From contig CM033402.1 in assembly GCA_019426215.1 (NCBI GenBank), positions 26,261,102-26,325,101 of the forward strand: 64,000 nucleotides of DNA. Reading direction: 5' to 3'. The notes beneath the pieces were generated by a model. It was not told where the DNA came from and made no database searches. It saw only the letters and a list, made by a program, of their open reading frames with translations. The DNA comes from Buddleja alternifolia (lineage: Eukaryota > Streptophyta > Magnoliopsida > Lamiales > Scrophulariaceae). This document shows, one piece after another, positions 10,693-21,926 of this stretch (within the stretch, counting starts at the first letter, position 1; each line of letters starts with the position of its first letter). Position numbers and translations under genes: made by a program.

Positions 10693-13600
10693 ATGGTTAA
10701 TAACTCATTGTTGAAAATGCTTGAGAAGAATGTCCTCACTGGACTAAACTACGGTGACTGGGTCAAGAGGCTAAGACTTGAGCATATTTTAGAACAAGAT
10801 GGTCCAACTTTCCCTGGCGTTGAAAATGGAACATCTGTTCTCAAAATTAACAAGAAATGGAATTCTGATGCTCAAAAGGTCACCAGTTACATGTTGAAGT
10901 CAATGAGCAAGGAATTGAGATATATTCATTTGGAAATGGATAATCTCAAATCGATCATGCTTCATTTGGAGGAAATGTTCGGGGAACATGGAAAATCAAT
11001 TCGGTATTATTTATCGATGGAACTTTTCCAAGCAAGAATGGGAGAAAATGATGAAGTGGCAAGTCATGTTATGAACATGATATCCATGATTGGAAGACTC
11101 CAGACTCTGGGAAGTTTCATGGATTTTCATCTACAAGTAAACCTTATTCTTCAATCTCTTCCCAAATCCTTTTCTACTTTTGTCACTGACTTTGAAGTTG
11201 ATGACCTAGGAGGTTCTTTAATGGATCTTAAAGACAGACTTGTTCACATACAAGCTCTCATGAGGAGGGAATTGGAGAATGATTTACCTCTAAATGGACT
11301 GCTCGACATAAAAATTACTTCTAATAATCATAGAAGGGAAAAGAAGCGCCCAAGGATTGCAACAACATGTGTTCACTGCCAAGAGGTGGACAACTGGAAA
11401 AATGACTACCCTAAGCTAAAAGCAAAAATTACTTCAGGTATAGAACTTAATGTTTTAGAAACAAATTGTTCAGTTACCATATTTTCAACTTCCTGGATTC
11501 TAGACTCTGGGGCTAGTGCTCACATATGTGTTATGAACCAGGAGCTGGAAAGAAGTAAGAAGCTGGAGCATGGTGAAGTGATGATCAATGTTGGCAGCGG
11601 TCATAGTGTAGCGGCCTCACACATTGGCACCACTTCCCTTAGCTTATCATCTGGACATTTATTATATTTAGACAATTGCCTTATTTTGCCCAACAGGCTT
11701 AAGAATATTGTTTCAATTCCTGTTTTAGTCAAGAAAGGTTATTTATTTTCCTTTATGAACAATTCTTGTGACATTTATTTTAGAAATGAATGTGTTGGCA
11801 ATGGGTCTTTAATAAATGGTTTATATTATATTAATGTCCAAAGTAATTGTAATGTCAATGCTGTAAGAAGAAAACGCGGAATGTATGATACAAACTTGAG
11901 ACAGCTATGGCACTTGAGACTAGGTCATATCGGGGACCAAAGACTACACGAGTTAGAAAAGGATGGAGTCATAGACTCATTGGGATCAGATCCCTATCCC
12001 ACTTGTGAGTCTTGTATCCAAGGCAAAATGACCAAGTCCCCCTTCACAAGGAATTTTGAAAGAGCCACAGAAGTCTTAGGTCTAGTTCATACTGATGTGT
12101 GCGGACCATTTGGAAATATGGCCCACGGTGGCTTTCAGTACTTCATTACATTTACCGATGACCATTCTAGGTATGGCTACGTGTATTTAATGAAGTACAA
12201 GTCTGAATCATTGGAGAAATTCATTAAATTTAAGACTTTAGTTGAAAACCAAACCGGGCATCATATCAAGACACTTCGGTCTGACCGCGGTGGCGAGTAT
12301 ATGAATGTGGAGCTTGACCAGTTCCTTTGGGAACATGGCATACTATTACAGCTTACTCTTCCAGTAACTCCACAATTAAATGGCGTAGCAGAACGAAGGA
12401 ATCGAACACTGTTGGAAATGGTTCGATCCACGCTCAACTACACAGATTTGCCTATTTCACTGTGGGGACACACGCTGTTTACAACAACTCACATTCTGAA
12501 TAGATGTCCCTCCAAATTTGTTCCTAAAACACCGTATCAGATATGGCGTGGAAGGAAGCCTAATCTGAAACACATAAGAATATGGGGTTGCCTAGCTTAC
12601 GTGAAAAAGACCAAGGCAAAGAAATTGGAGGCTAGGTCCATGAAAGGGCGATTCGTTGGATATCCCGAGGATTCCATGGGATACCTTTTCTACCTTCCCG
12701 ATGATCAGAGAATCATTGTTGCCTTACAGGCAGTCTTTCTCGAAGAAGAATTCATTTGAGAAGGAGGAGCTGGTAGAAGTATTTTTCTACAAGAACAAAA
12801 TGAATCCCCTGTGGAAAACACTGTTCAAGAGACCCAACCCGACCAAGAAACGATACAACCATCAGTGCACAGGTCCACTAGAGTATCTCAACCACCTGTG
12901 AGATAAGGTTCTCTGCTACAACAAGAGCATAATTTGCATGCAGTAGCAGAAGAAAACCAGGGAGACGATCCCTCTAGTTATGACCAGGCTAGTGGCGAAA
13001 GGGTATAGTCAGACGGTGGGCATTTACTATGAGGAAACCTTTTCACCAGTAGCTATGATCAAATCCATTAGAATTCTACTTTCAATAGCTGCATGCCTGG
13101 ATTATGAGATCGGGCAAATGGATGTGAAAATTGCCTTCCTGAATGGATTCCTCGAGGAGGATATCTATATGGAGCAGCCCAAAGGCTTCATATCCAATGT
13201 CGATTCTCATAAGGTCTGCAAGTTAAATAGGTCCATTTATGGACTGAAGCAGGCTTCTCGCAGTTGGAACCTTCGTTTTGATGAAAAAGTACGAAACAAA
13301 GGCTTTATCAAAAATGAGGATGAACCATGTGTCTATAAAAAGGTCAGTGGGAGCAAGATATCATTCCTGGTACTATACGTGGACGACATTCTACTTATAG
13401 GGAATGATGCAGGTTTGCTAACTTCGGTTAAGACATGGATTTCAAGCACATTCTCCATGAAAGACTTAGGAGAAGCGACCTATGTCCTAGGAATTCAAAT
13501 CTACAGAGATAGATCGAATAAGACAATAGGTCTCTCCCAAACCCTCTACTTAGAAAAAGTCCTAAAGCGATTTGGGATGGAAAATTCTAAAAGAGGTCTT

Positions 13601-14362
13601 GTGCCCATGAGACATGGAATTCATCTCTCCAAAAAGATGAGTCCTCAAAGTGAGGAAGATCGAAGAGAGATGAGTACCATCCCCTATGCCTCGGCAGTGG
13701 GAAGTCTCATGTACGCTATGTTATGCACGAGACCAGATCTTGAATACGCTGTGAGCGTAGTAAGTAGGTTTCAAGCTAACCCAGGCAAAGAACATTGGAT
13801 AGCTGTGAAATCAATCTTAAAGTACTTGAGAAGAACTAAAGATATGATCCTCACATATGGCGATGGAGAAATGAAAGTGGATGGTTACACTGATTCAAAT
13901 TTCCAATCTGACATGGATGACCGAAAATCCACTTCTGGGTTCATATTCACTTTGAACGGTGGAGCAGTGTCTTGGAAAAGTTCCAAGCAAAGCACAATTG
14001 CCGATTCGACCACCGAAGCTGAATATGTGGCAGCCTCGGAGAAAGCCAAGGAGGCTGTTTGGATAAAGAAGTTCATTACTGAACTTCAAGTTATTCCTTG
14101 TATGGAGCTTCTGTTGCCACTATGGTGTGACAACAATGGAACCATCGCGCAAGCAAAGGAACCAAGGTCTCACAATAAATCCAAACATATAGAGAAGAGA
14201 TATCACATAATTTGAGAAATCTTTGGAAGAGGTGACATCGTCGTGCAGAGAATAGCCTCAGCAGATAACGTAGCTGATCCACTCACTAAGCCATTGGCGC
14301 AGGCGGTGCTAGAGCAACATCTTGAGAAGATGGGTATAAGATACCAAAGCGATTGGCATTAA
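10693..14362 (+). pseudogene. Copia gag-pol polyprotein, disrupted
   Basis: The start is taken at 10693 (MVNNSLLKML), downstream of the first in-frame Met at 10657, because gag homology begins here. Order: gag; a degraded zinc knuckle at about 11371-11412 (CVHCQEVDNWKNDYP, its His now Asn and last Cys now Asp); protease DSGAS near 11505; the integrase HHCC zinc region (HLRLGH, CESCIQGK) and a D-D-E core (HTDVCG, RSDRGGE, NGVAERRN) with all three acids present; RT with MDVKIAF and YVDD; RNase H up to about 14200. In-frame stops lie at 12757-12759, 12904-12906 and 14214-14216. Between about 12985 and 12990 the N-terminal part of RT is deleted and the frame shifts. The element cannot make its own active polymerase. 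Confidence 0.92.
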
Positions 14363-14365
14363 GTG

Positions 14366-14377
14366 CAAGTGGGAGAT
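14366..14377 (+). other. Polypurine tract of the Copia element
   Basis: CAAGTGGGAGAT abuts the 3' LTR start at 14378 and matches the usual Copia plus-strand primer layout. Confidence 0.75.
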
Positions 14378-16038
14378 TGTTAGGTATATGCCCTAGATGC
14401 TAATGAGGACAAATAGTTAGATTAGGGTATCTTATTATGTTGTACAAACTATTAAAATGATATTAATAAAGGATTCTGTATTTTGTTCATATAAATCTTT
14501 ATGGCATCTAAATAAGTATTGAACATATAGTCCATGTGAATAAAGGTTTGACTCTTTGCCCTTTATGGAATAAAGACGTGGCATGGGAAGAGTCTTACAC
14601 CTTATCACTTAAAAGGGTTCGCAAGTCAAAGAATCTTAATTGGGCATTAATATTCGACTTGTATGACACATGCTCTGACGATGAGTGCTAGTCAAACACT
14701 ATAGGGATAGTGGGAGCAAGTATCATAGATATGTCAATGAAATTGACATATTCGAACACGGCTCGTAGTAATCCGATCACATGGGTATTTACACAGTGAC
14801 TGTCAATGATTGGATTACTGATCGTAATACTATGCTTGAGCCTTAGACCTGAGGGTTCATGATCAATGTGCTTGTATTATTGGATCTGTTACTAGAGTAG
14901 TTAGGCCCATATCACCTGTCGGTGGGGTCGACCTCGAAGTGGGATATCAATGAGACAAGTAGCAGTTGATCAGTGATCGCCAAGATGGGATTCACTGTCT
15001 CGATAGTAAACGAGTAAGTACCCTGTGCGATTATAGTCTAATAAAATTATAAAGTCTTTGGCCAAAGCATAACAACTAACTCATGTGGGACACTGAGGGT
15101 AGTTTAGTAATTTTATTATGCTATAATCTAATGCACAGTATCAAGTTTAGGGAGTTTGACATTTCCATGACTCTCACTTGATCGGAATACGTCAGTGAAG
15201 GGCTTATACTCATACGGCATTTATGATAAAGAGGTTCGTAAAATGATTCGTTCATTTCGTACTCAATTGGGTTACGATGTGAGTCCATGGGACTGGCTAG
15301 GTGAAACTCACATCCTTAGGTAATTCCTCCCTTTTCCAATAGAAACGAACCTAAAGAGTTGCGTTATAAGAAACGAGCGGGATGTATCTTTTTGTGTAAA
15401 TCTTTTAGAAAGAATTAAATGGACTGATTGATTTAATTAGATTAAATCAATTAATTAAATATTTAATTTAATTAGATTAAATCAAATTATTTAATTAGTA
15501 TATTAATTAAAAGGAATTAATTAATAGTATATATTATATTTAAATTGGATTTAAATTAAATATATACAGATGGGCTAGAAATTAGACAAGCCAATTAAAA
15601 GCCCACCCAGTCCAAGGAAGCCCTAAGGGGGGCGGTCACTTAGGGTTGAAGTAGCCTCCAACTTGTTCCACAAGCTAGTTGAGTTTAAAAGGACTCCTAC
15701 AGTGGAACAAACCCTAAGACAAGAGAAAAAGAAAAATAGTACGTTTTACACAACACAAAAGGAATGAACTCTCTCCCCTCTCTCCTCTCTAGCCGTCCAC
15801 TACTGCAAAGAAGGAGGAGTTTCTGGATCTTTGGAAGGCTCGTTTGGCGTGAAGCTTTAGAGACAGGAGCCCTGGAGGATTGCTGTTCTGCAGAATCCGT
15901 AAACGAATCAAAAAGGTATTTCTATTCGTTCTAATTTTTGTGAAACCCACGAAAATCATCAGATCTCTGTGATCTGCCGGTAGGAATCCTCGAATCTTCG
16001 GCTGCAATTCTCTATTTTCATGTATAGGATTCCTAACA
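14378..16038 (+). repeat. 3' LTR of Copia element
   Basis: Partner of 7130-8797, with the same termini. Followed directly by target-site copy CTTAG (16039-16043) and then by the protease frame of the Tat-like host element on the other strand. Confidence 0.95.
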
Positions 16039-16043
16039 CTTAG

Positions 16044-16221
16044 TGGATTGTGCGGGGTAGGCGCCTAACGAGATGGGGAGCAATTCTTCCCTCAGTTCCT
16101 CCACTGTTTCTCCAGTGAACCTAGTTAGTGGGGTGTTGACAGGATGAAGCTGAGCGTTGTCCATCCCTAGTTGGGTGAAGGCGTTGTAGAAGATTATGTC
16201 TTCCGAACTCCCACTGTCCAC
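16044..16221 (-). pseudogene. Tat-like element protease, N-terminal part
   Basis: The minus frame begins MDSGSSEDIIFYNAFTQLG. DSGSS is the aspartic-protease active-site motif in its Tat-lineage form. The frame runs into the Copia insertion at PAQSTK and resumes at 7124. Codons upstream toward gag (16222-16470) are interrupted. Confidence 0.75.
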
Positions 16222-16470
16222 TAGTACTTTCTTACCCAGAAATTCGAGATAGTCGCTGATATCACCAAGGCATCATTCACTGATTGGATGCCTTCTCCCA
16301 AGTCTTGTTGCCCAAACTCGATGGTGTGAAAGTTGGGCTCTATTTGATTAACTTGCCCCCCAGCTGGGGAACTCAATGCATGCAGCCTGTTGCTGCCTGC
16401 AATGAGGCCTTCCTTGCATTCGCCGAATCACCTCCTGCTGGGCCACCTAAGACCACCCTTATGATTCCAT

Positions 16471-18249
16471 TTACTGGGGGGTTTTCCATTTCGGAGTCTG
16501 TCGCCATGGGACCGTTTTGCCTCCATCTCTGCCCCTCGGTCTCTGGGGTGTCTGAACGGTTACTTCGGGGGCAACTATCTCTTGAAGATAGCCTCTCTTG
16601 ATCAACTTTTCTATCTCAACTTGCAAGTGGTGGCACTCCTCGGTCTTGTGGCCCTTGTCCCTATGAAATCTGGAATACTTCTTGGACTTGAGGCGGCTGG
16701 GGCTATCCCTCATCTTCTTAGGCCAGGAGACTATTCCTTACTGCTCGGCGATAGCTAGTACTTGCTCTCTTGAAAGTGTAAGAGGAGTATACTTCTCAAA
16801 CCCCGAAGGGGGTAGGCTTCCTCTGCTTTGCCTCTGGCGGCTTGTCATCGTCTCTGGCCTTTTTTTTTTATTGCCACCACCCTCGCTCTTGAGTGGGCTG
16901 ACAGTCTCTTCAATTCTTATATATTTCTCAGCTCTCGCTAACAACTCTTCCATAGTTGACGGAGGCTTTCCAGCGATTGACTCCTTGAACCTACCATTGC
17001 GGAGATTCCATTGTATAATTCCAGATAATAACTCATGATTCACATATGGCACTTCTGATACCGCATTAGAGAAACGTTGCACATACTCTCTTAAAGACTT
17101 TCCCTCATTCTGAACCATCATGAACAGGAAAGATGTTGTCTTAGGATACTTCTTGTTCATGGAGAAATGATTAAGGAAATTCCGAGCCAGCTGCTCAAAG
17201 CCGGTGATGGTTCCGGTGGGCAGTCGGTTGAACCAGCTTAGGGCCCTTCCCGAGACGGTGGTTCGAAAGATCATACAGTAAGTTGGGTCACTAATGTCGT
17301 GCATATCAGCTTTTGCGTTGAACTTGTCAATATGTTCCTGGGGGTCTCCCGCTCCTTCATACTCGCTTAGGTGGGGTATCTTCAACCGGAGAGGTAATGA
17401 CTCTACCAGAATTGCCGTGCAGAATGGACTCCTTTTAGGAAGAGCCACAACCAGCGGCACCAACTGCATATCCTCGTATCGCCCGACATTCTTTGAGCTC
17501 ACTGCGGGGTAAGGGGCCTGCCTACAATGGCCATCCTACTGTGACAACGCCTTCTCAGGGGCCAGAGACGCTTGCCCCAGGCGAGGAGACCGAGGTGGTG
17601 TTAGCTTTCTATCTCTTCCTCTAGGTGGCCTCTCATGCGGTGAGACCATGCTGTTCTTTTCTCTCTCTTTTGGTGCCCCACTGACTGGTGAATTGGATTG
17701 TCTCGAGCCAATCCCACCGGGGGTCAGGGATTTAGGACCTCGGCGGGGAGATTGGTCAGGCGCTCCTTGATGGGGGAGACTCTTCTCTTGAGGCTCCGGT
17801 CCCTGGTGACCAGATGGAGAGAGCGGAGCTTGCAGCCCTTTCTCCTGGGGTTGGGGAGCCTCATGACAGTTTCTTGCATGGGGGTCTTGCCCCCTATTGG
17901 CTGACGCCCGCGATGGATGTTCTCGAGCGTATTGATGTACCGCTCTTGTAGCTGTGCGAACAGAGGCATCCTCGACCAGAGCCAGCAAAGCCTCTTGGCT
18001 GATCTAGAACACCCTGGAAGAAGATGGTGGGATCACCACTGGTGTTGCAGGCAGCCCTTCTTGCTCGTTCACAAGGGGAGGAGCAATAGGAGTCTCGCCG
18101 TTGGCTGGAGCATGGGGAGGATTCTCTCCGCCCACATGAGTGTTAGGCTGATCCTCATGCGTTCGGTTCAGAACTTCATTGTCCATGGTTAGCTGACTGT
18201 CCTTCGTCATCCTATCTCCAGTAGTACGTGCTTGCGACCTAGTTCGCAT
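16471..18249 (-). pseudogene. Gag of the Tat-like gypsy element, broken
   Basis: Three overlapping frames together cover a gag. 18249-18004 starts MRTRSQARTTGDR and ends in a stop. 17988-17536 is a Pro/Arg/Gln-rich region opening ALVEDASVRTATRAV. 17502-16738 is the Retrotrans_gag core (IPHLSEYEGAGDPQEHIDKF, SGRALSWFNRLPTG). 16713-16471 ends with FHRDKGHKTEECHHL, the His/Cys half of the knuckle seen in Tat gags, with the leading Cys now Ser. At least two frameshifts or stops separate the parts. Gag would form the particle that packages element RNA; this copy cannot do so as one protein. Confidence 0.85.
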
Positions 18250-18270
18250 GCTTAGTGGCTAGAACGCAGT

Positions 18271-18288
18271 TTTCCACAGACGGCGCCA
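18271..18288 (-). other. Primer binding site of Tat-like element
   Basis: On the minus strand TGGCGCCGTCTGTGGAAA lies three bases from the 5' LTR. TGGCGCCGTCTGTGGGAA-type sites are typical of Tat-lineage elements; one base differs. Confidence 0.85.
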
Positions 18289-18291
18289 ATC

Positions 18292-18795
18292 TGATGATGG
18301 TAAAAAACATCATAGTATGAATGTCACGTTATCGATCACGTGGGGTGAAGGAACCATTCCAACACACTACAAACTAGGCGGGGGTTGGTGGATTTATAAA
18401 GTACACTCGACTATGGCGAGTTGCCTACATACCCGGATTGCTGGGATCAAGTCTATTTGTAGTTCGATTATGGGGTTACTCTCTATTGCCAGTGTACTTT
18501 TTACGGAGGTAGTAGAAAATGAGATACCTGCAACTCCTTTGGGATATTTATAAGGAGGTGGTTATGGGCTATGGGCTCTTGGGCCCTATCTTGTCATAAG
18601 CCCAATTGGCCTGATTTAATTATTATATTTATTAAGCTAAAGAAATAACTTTATTATGCTTAAAGGATTGGCCCACCCCTTTTTGGGCCCGGCCAATCCT
18701 CCCACGGGCGGCTTTGACCCGTGGTGGGCGCCTCGACCAGTCTCGGGGGACGGGCAAACTACAAAAAACCCCCTAGACATTTTTGGCCCACATCA
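18292..18795 (-). repeat. 5' LTR of Tat-like element
   Basis: Partner of 2368-2842. On the plus strand it starts TGATGATGG and ends CACATCA, followed by the target duplication TATTC. Confidence 0.9.
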
Positions 18796-18800
18796 TATTC

Positions 18801-19098
18801 ATTTTGTCATCTTATACTATTGGATCCATATCAATTATCCCTCTACTAATAGTAATTTTAATAACAATTGCTAAATTATCGTTGAATTATGTAAAATAAA
18901 ATTTACTTTGTACCCCTATTACAATATATATAATGCTTTGCCTTGGACCCCTCTAAAATCAAATTTTAATTAATTTGAATTTGAGCCCAAATTATATCTA
19001 ATCCAAACTTACTAAATAAATCAATCTTCAATTAATTATTATAATTACGATAGTAGAAATAAGATATGTTACAATTAAATTTACGTCATATATTTTGT
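18801..19098. other. AT-rich spacer between two LTR elements
   Basis: No gene, promoter or repeat pair is visible. It lies exactly between the TSD of the Tat-like element and the TSD of the next element, so it is older host DNA or an older repeat. Confidence 0.6.
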
Positions 19099-19103
19099 GA
19101 TAG

Positions 19104-20079
19104 TGTTTACGTCATAAAACAATTTCGGCTTTCTGATTATTTTAAGCCCAAAGAGATCCAAATACTAGAATATCAATTAGGAGAAAAATTTAAAACACAA
19201 ATAAATAAGACAGGCCCATTAAATCCAGAAAATGGCAAAAACATGGGTTGAATTGACAAAAACCCAAGAATCGAATTTGAAGAAATAAAATAAAGTCCAA
19301 ATAGCCAATAATCTGCAAAGACGCGCTAATTTAAAAAGATTTGAAAGAGCAGTTGAGGACCGTTGAAGGCGATTCCCAAAAAAGAAGAACGTGGGTTCCC
19401 TAAGGCCAAGATATATAGGCAACCAAGACGAAAGGAGAAAAGATAATCATCAGAATCAACAACTTCTACATTTTCATTCTCTTAGAATTAGCTCTAGTTT
19501 TAGGAGTAGTTTATAGCGTAATGTAGGAGTAGCTCATAGTGTAAATTAGGAGTAGTCGTAGAATAATGTAATAGTTGTTTGTCACGAATTACTGGGATTG
19601 GGCTGCAAAGCTTGTATCTGTAGTTTATTTGTAATCATCACGATCGAAGACTCTCATGGAGGTATAAATTACCTTTTTTCAGATTTAAGTATTTGATAGG
19701 TTAATTTTATCTTGACTTCAGTTTTTCGTTCACCATTCTCATATTCGAAATGAACGACTAAGAATTCAATTGAACCACCAAATAGCATATCGAACGCAGG
19801 GGTTGAGAGATAATCCTCGATCGAAGACTCTCATGGAGGTATAAATTATCGTTTGTTCAGATTTATGTATTTGATAGGTTAATTTTATCTTGACTTGACT
19901 TGTCGATTCACTGTTTTTCATACTCAAAATCAATAATTAAGGCTTAATTAAAGACTTGAACCACCTTGTAGCGAATCGAACGCTGGGGTTGAGAGATAAT
20001 TCTATGTTGTGAATTATCAAGGGGCTTGGATCGACCATGCGAAATCCTTCCCTAGTCTAATTTGTTTTATCACGAAATA
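19104..20079 (+). repeat. 5' LTR of the short element, with an internal duplication
   Basis: Within the LTR a unit of about 177 bp is duplicated in tandem: 19642-19818 and 19819 to about 20000, both starting GATCGAAGACTCTCATGGAG and ending near GGGTTGAGAGATAAT. The same duplication is in the 3' LTR, so it predates insertion. Confidence 0.85.
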
Positions 20080-20162
20080 AATTTTTGACGACCACAGTGG
20101 GAGACGATTTTGTTAACTGATCTTCTTAGAAATTTTGTAAACAAACTCTTGTTGTCTACATA

Positions 20163-20554
20163 ATGTCAAAAGAATTTATCAGAGATGATTTGGGTGACGA
20201 TTTTGACGCTCAACCTATTTCGAAACATAAGGTTAGAGCAGATAAAATGCACGAATAGTTTGTTCGGGTCATGAAACAAACATTGACAGGTGCTCAAGAG
20301 AAACAAAGAAGAGAATTCGATGAACAATATCGAGCATTAGCTTAAGAATCTGCCTGCATATTCACTACAATTTTGCAGGATATTTCGGTAAGTGCTCGAG
20401 GTGGACTTGCTCGAGAAGTCACCCGGGTAATAACCGAATTAGGTAAAATTTTCAACCAAACTTGTGATGTTTTTTTAAATATGATAAATACCCAAGTAGC
20501 AATAGCACTCGAGCCTTCAATCAGTAGGCATAATATTTTAGTAGAAAACAATTA
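20163..20554 (+). pseudogene. Short gag-position coding relic
   Basis: From ATG at 20163 (MSKEFIRDDLGDDFDAQP) a frame of about 130 codons runs to 20554, with in-frame stops near 20257 and 20343. The content is acidic and Gln-rich, then hydrophobic. Position just after the PBS suggests a gag N-terminus, but no gag domain is recognisable, so no function is claimed. Confidence 0.4.
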
Positions 20555-20627
20555 GTGTCGATCGAACCTAGGATTCGAACTAGACACGTGAACCCGAACG
20601 GAATTCCTTTAGGATATCCTCGCGCTC

Positions 20628-20975
20628 AAAATGTTCAATTCAAAATATTCAATTCGAAATGTTATTCAATTCGAATTGAACCTAGGAGCTGGAAATGCTC
20701 AATTCGAGGTTATATCCTCGCACTCCAAATGTTCAATTCGAAATGTTATTCAATTCGAATTGTACCTAGGAGCTCAAAATGCTCAATTCGAGGTTATATC
20801 CTCGTGTGCTTAAAATGTTCAATTTGAAATGTTACTCAATTCGAATTGAACCTAGGAGCTCGAAATGCTCAATTCAAGGTTATATCCTCACGCTCAAAAT
20901 GTTCGATTCGAAATGTTACTCAATTCGAATTGAACCTAGGAGCTCGAAAGGTACAATTCGAGGTTAGCCAAACTT
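20628..20975 (+). repeat. Tandem array, four units of about 80-99 bp
   Basis: Units begin at 20628, 20727, 20813 and 20897, each starting AAATGTTCRATTYG and containing TCAATTCGAATTG, CCTAGGAGCT and usually GGTTATATCCTC. The first unit has about 13 extra bases. The ATTCGAAT palindrome recurs in every unit. The array is translatable but its protein is simply repetitive. Confidence 0.9.
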
Positions 20976-21926
20976 CGAATCCTATACCCCTCGAAGAACA
21001 GAATTGTATGAACCAACCAAATCCTGGGGGGTAACTGGGAATGAACCAAACGAATACTAACCAATCTCCACAGTCCCCAGAAGATCAAGGTTTCCGCCAG
21101 TAGAGGGCTCGAATGCAGAAGACTCAAAACGTGGCCCAAGACCAAGGTGGTCGAGTGATTGACCCCGATGGTCAGAAGTCCATGGAGGAACCACATGGGC
21201 GAAGCCAAGAGATGCTACCTTCGTATCTCGATAAAGTACTTTGAAATCCTTGATTATTTGATACAAATCTTGGGCATCCTTGCAATCCAAGATATGTGCT
21301 CGAGGAACTAAATGAAACAAGTTGTGAAGGGCAAGAATTGAGGAATTTGTCATTAATCGACTCTTAATCAAAGTGGTAACTCGAGAAAATGAAGGAAAGA
21401 ATTTCTCTGCGATTTTCTCAGCGATCTCTGGTTGCTCGAAAGGCGAATCAAAGAAGATAACTGAGAGATGCTTGAAGATGAAAGTTTCGATAAGGGGAAG
21501 TGATGTAGAACAAGAAGCTGATGCATTTTCAGAAAAGTTTGAAGGAAGAACAGTAAAAAATAAGCGAAAAATTAACTGTGAGACTTCAAATGACCGTAAC
21601 TTTTGATCTGGTTGGAGTTACAGGGCTCACAATGTACCAAATCGAAGCTTTTTTCGAGAGGAATCCAATTGAATGGCTAGGTTTGTTTTATGGCTAACAG
21701 ATCAACTCCAAATTCCATCGTTTACGCCTTCGTTCGAAGTCGAATTAGGAGGGGAAGATGACGGTTTCGAGAAGTATGAGAGGGACTGTTCTTCGAGAAA
21801 GTAAAGGACAAAGAAAATCAAGAAGTCGATACAGAGGAGAGAGAGAGAGAGAAGTTATCTTTAACTAAAAGACGTGTCTTTTAATACAATTGAACTCGAA
21901 ACGTTCATGTATATTAAGGGGGCATT
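20976..21926 (+). other. 3' interior of the short LTR element
   Basis: No recognised gene. A plus frame at 21373-21606 (77 codons, ending KRKINCETSNDRNF) and minus frames at 20936-21371 have no identifiable domain. A (GA)n tract lies at about 21836-21851 and a purine tract TAAGGGGGCATT at about 21914-21926 abuts the 3' LTR. Confidence 0.5.

Larger units (their letters stand above)
7130..16038 (+). mobile_element. Ty1/Copia retrotransposon, full-length but inactivated
   Basis: LTRs at 7130-8797 (1668 bp) and 14378-16038 (1661 bp) carry the terminal inverted repeat TGTTAGG/CCTAACA. Flanks are CTTAT (7125-7129) and CTTAG (16039-16043), a 5-bp target duplication with one substitution; the reading frame of the host protease shows CTTAG is the original. 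A PBS for initiator-Met tRNA follows the 5' LTR and a purine tract precedes the 3' LTR. Gag, protease, integrase, RT and RNase H occur in Copia order at 10693-14362, with nonsense codons and one internal deletion. LTR length and PBS fit several Copia lineages, so none is asserted. Confidence 0.95.
2368..18795 (-). mobile_element. Tat-like Ty3/gypsy retrotransposon, non-autonomous, with nested Copia
   Basis: LTRs at 2368-2842 and 18292-18795 share extended sequence, start TGATGAT, and are flanked by the 5-bp direct repeat TATTC (2363-2367 and 18796-18800). Read on the minus strand the order is 5' LTR, PBS, gag (18249-16471), protease (16221-16044 continuing at 7124-6741), a noncoding block, an antisense extra gene (3075-5552 plus) and the 3' LTR. 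No reverse transcriptase, RNase H or integrase motif is present in the roughly 7.5 kb of own sequence, so the element would have needed enzymes in trans. Gag and protease style and the antisense gene point to the Tat lineage. A Copia element (7130-16038) interrupts the protease and is therefore younger. Confidence 0.88.

Noticed and set aside
20628..20975. Regular repeats that might suggest a CRISPR-like array
   Set aside because: The whole unit repeats with no unique spacers, in a plant retroelement; it is an ordinary tandem repeat.
20936..21371. Two overlapping minus-strand frames (90 and 104 codons)
   Set aside because: Opposite to the element, no recognisable domain, no start context or homologue in the window.
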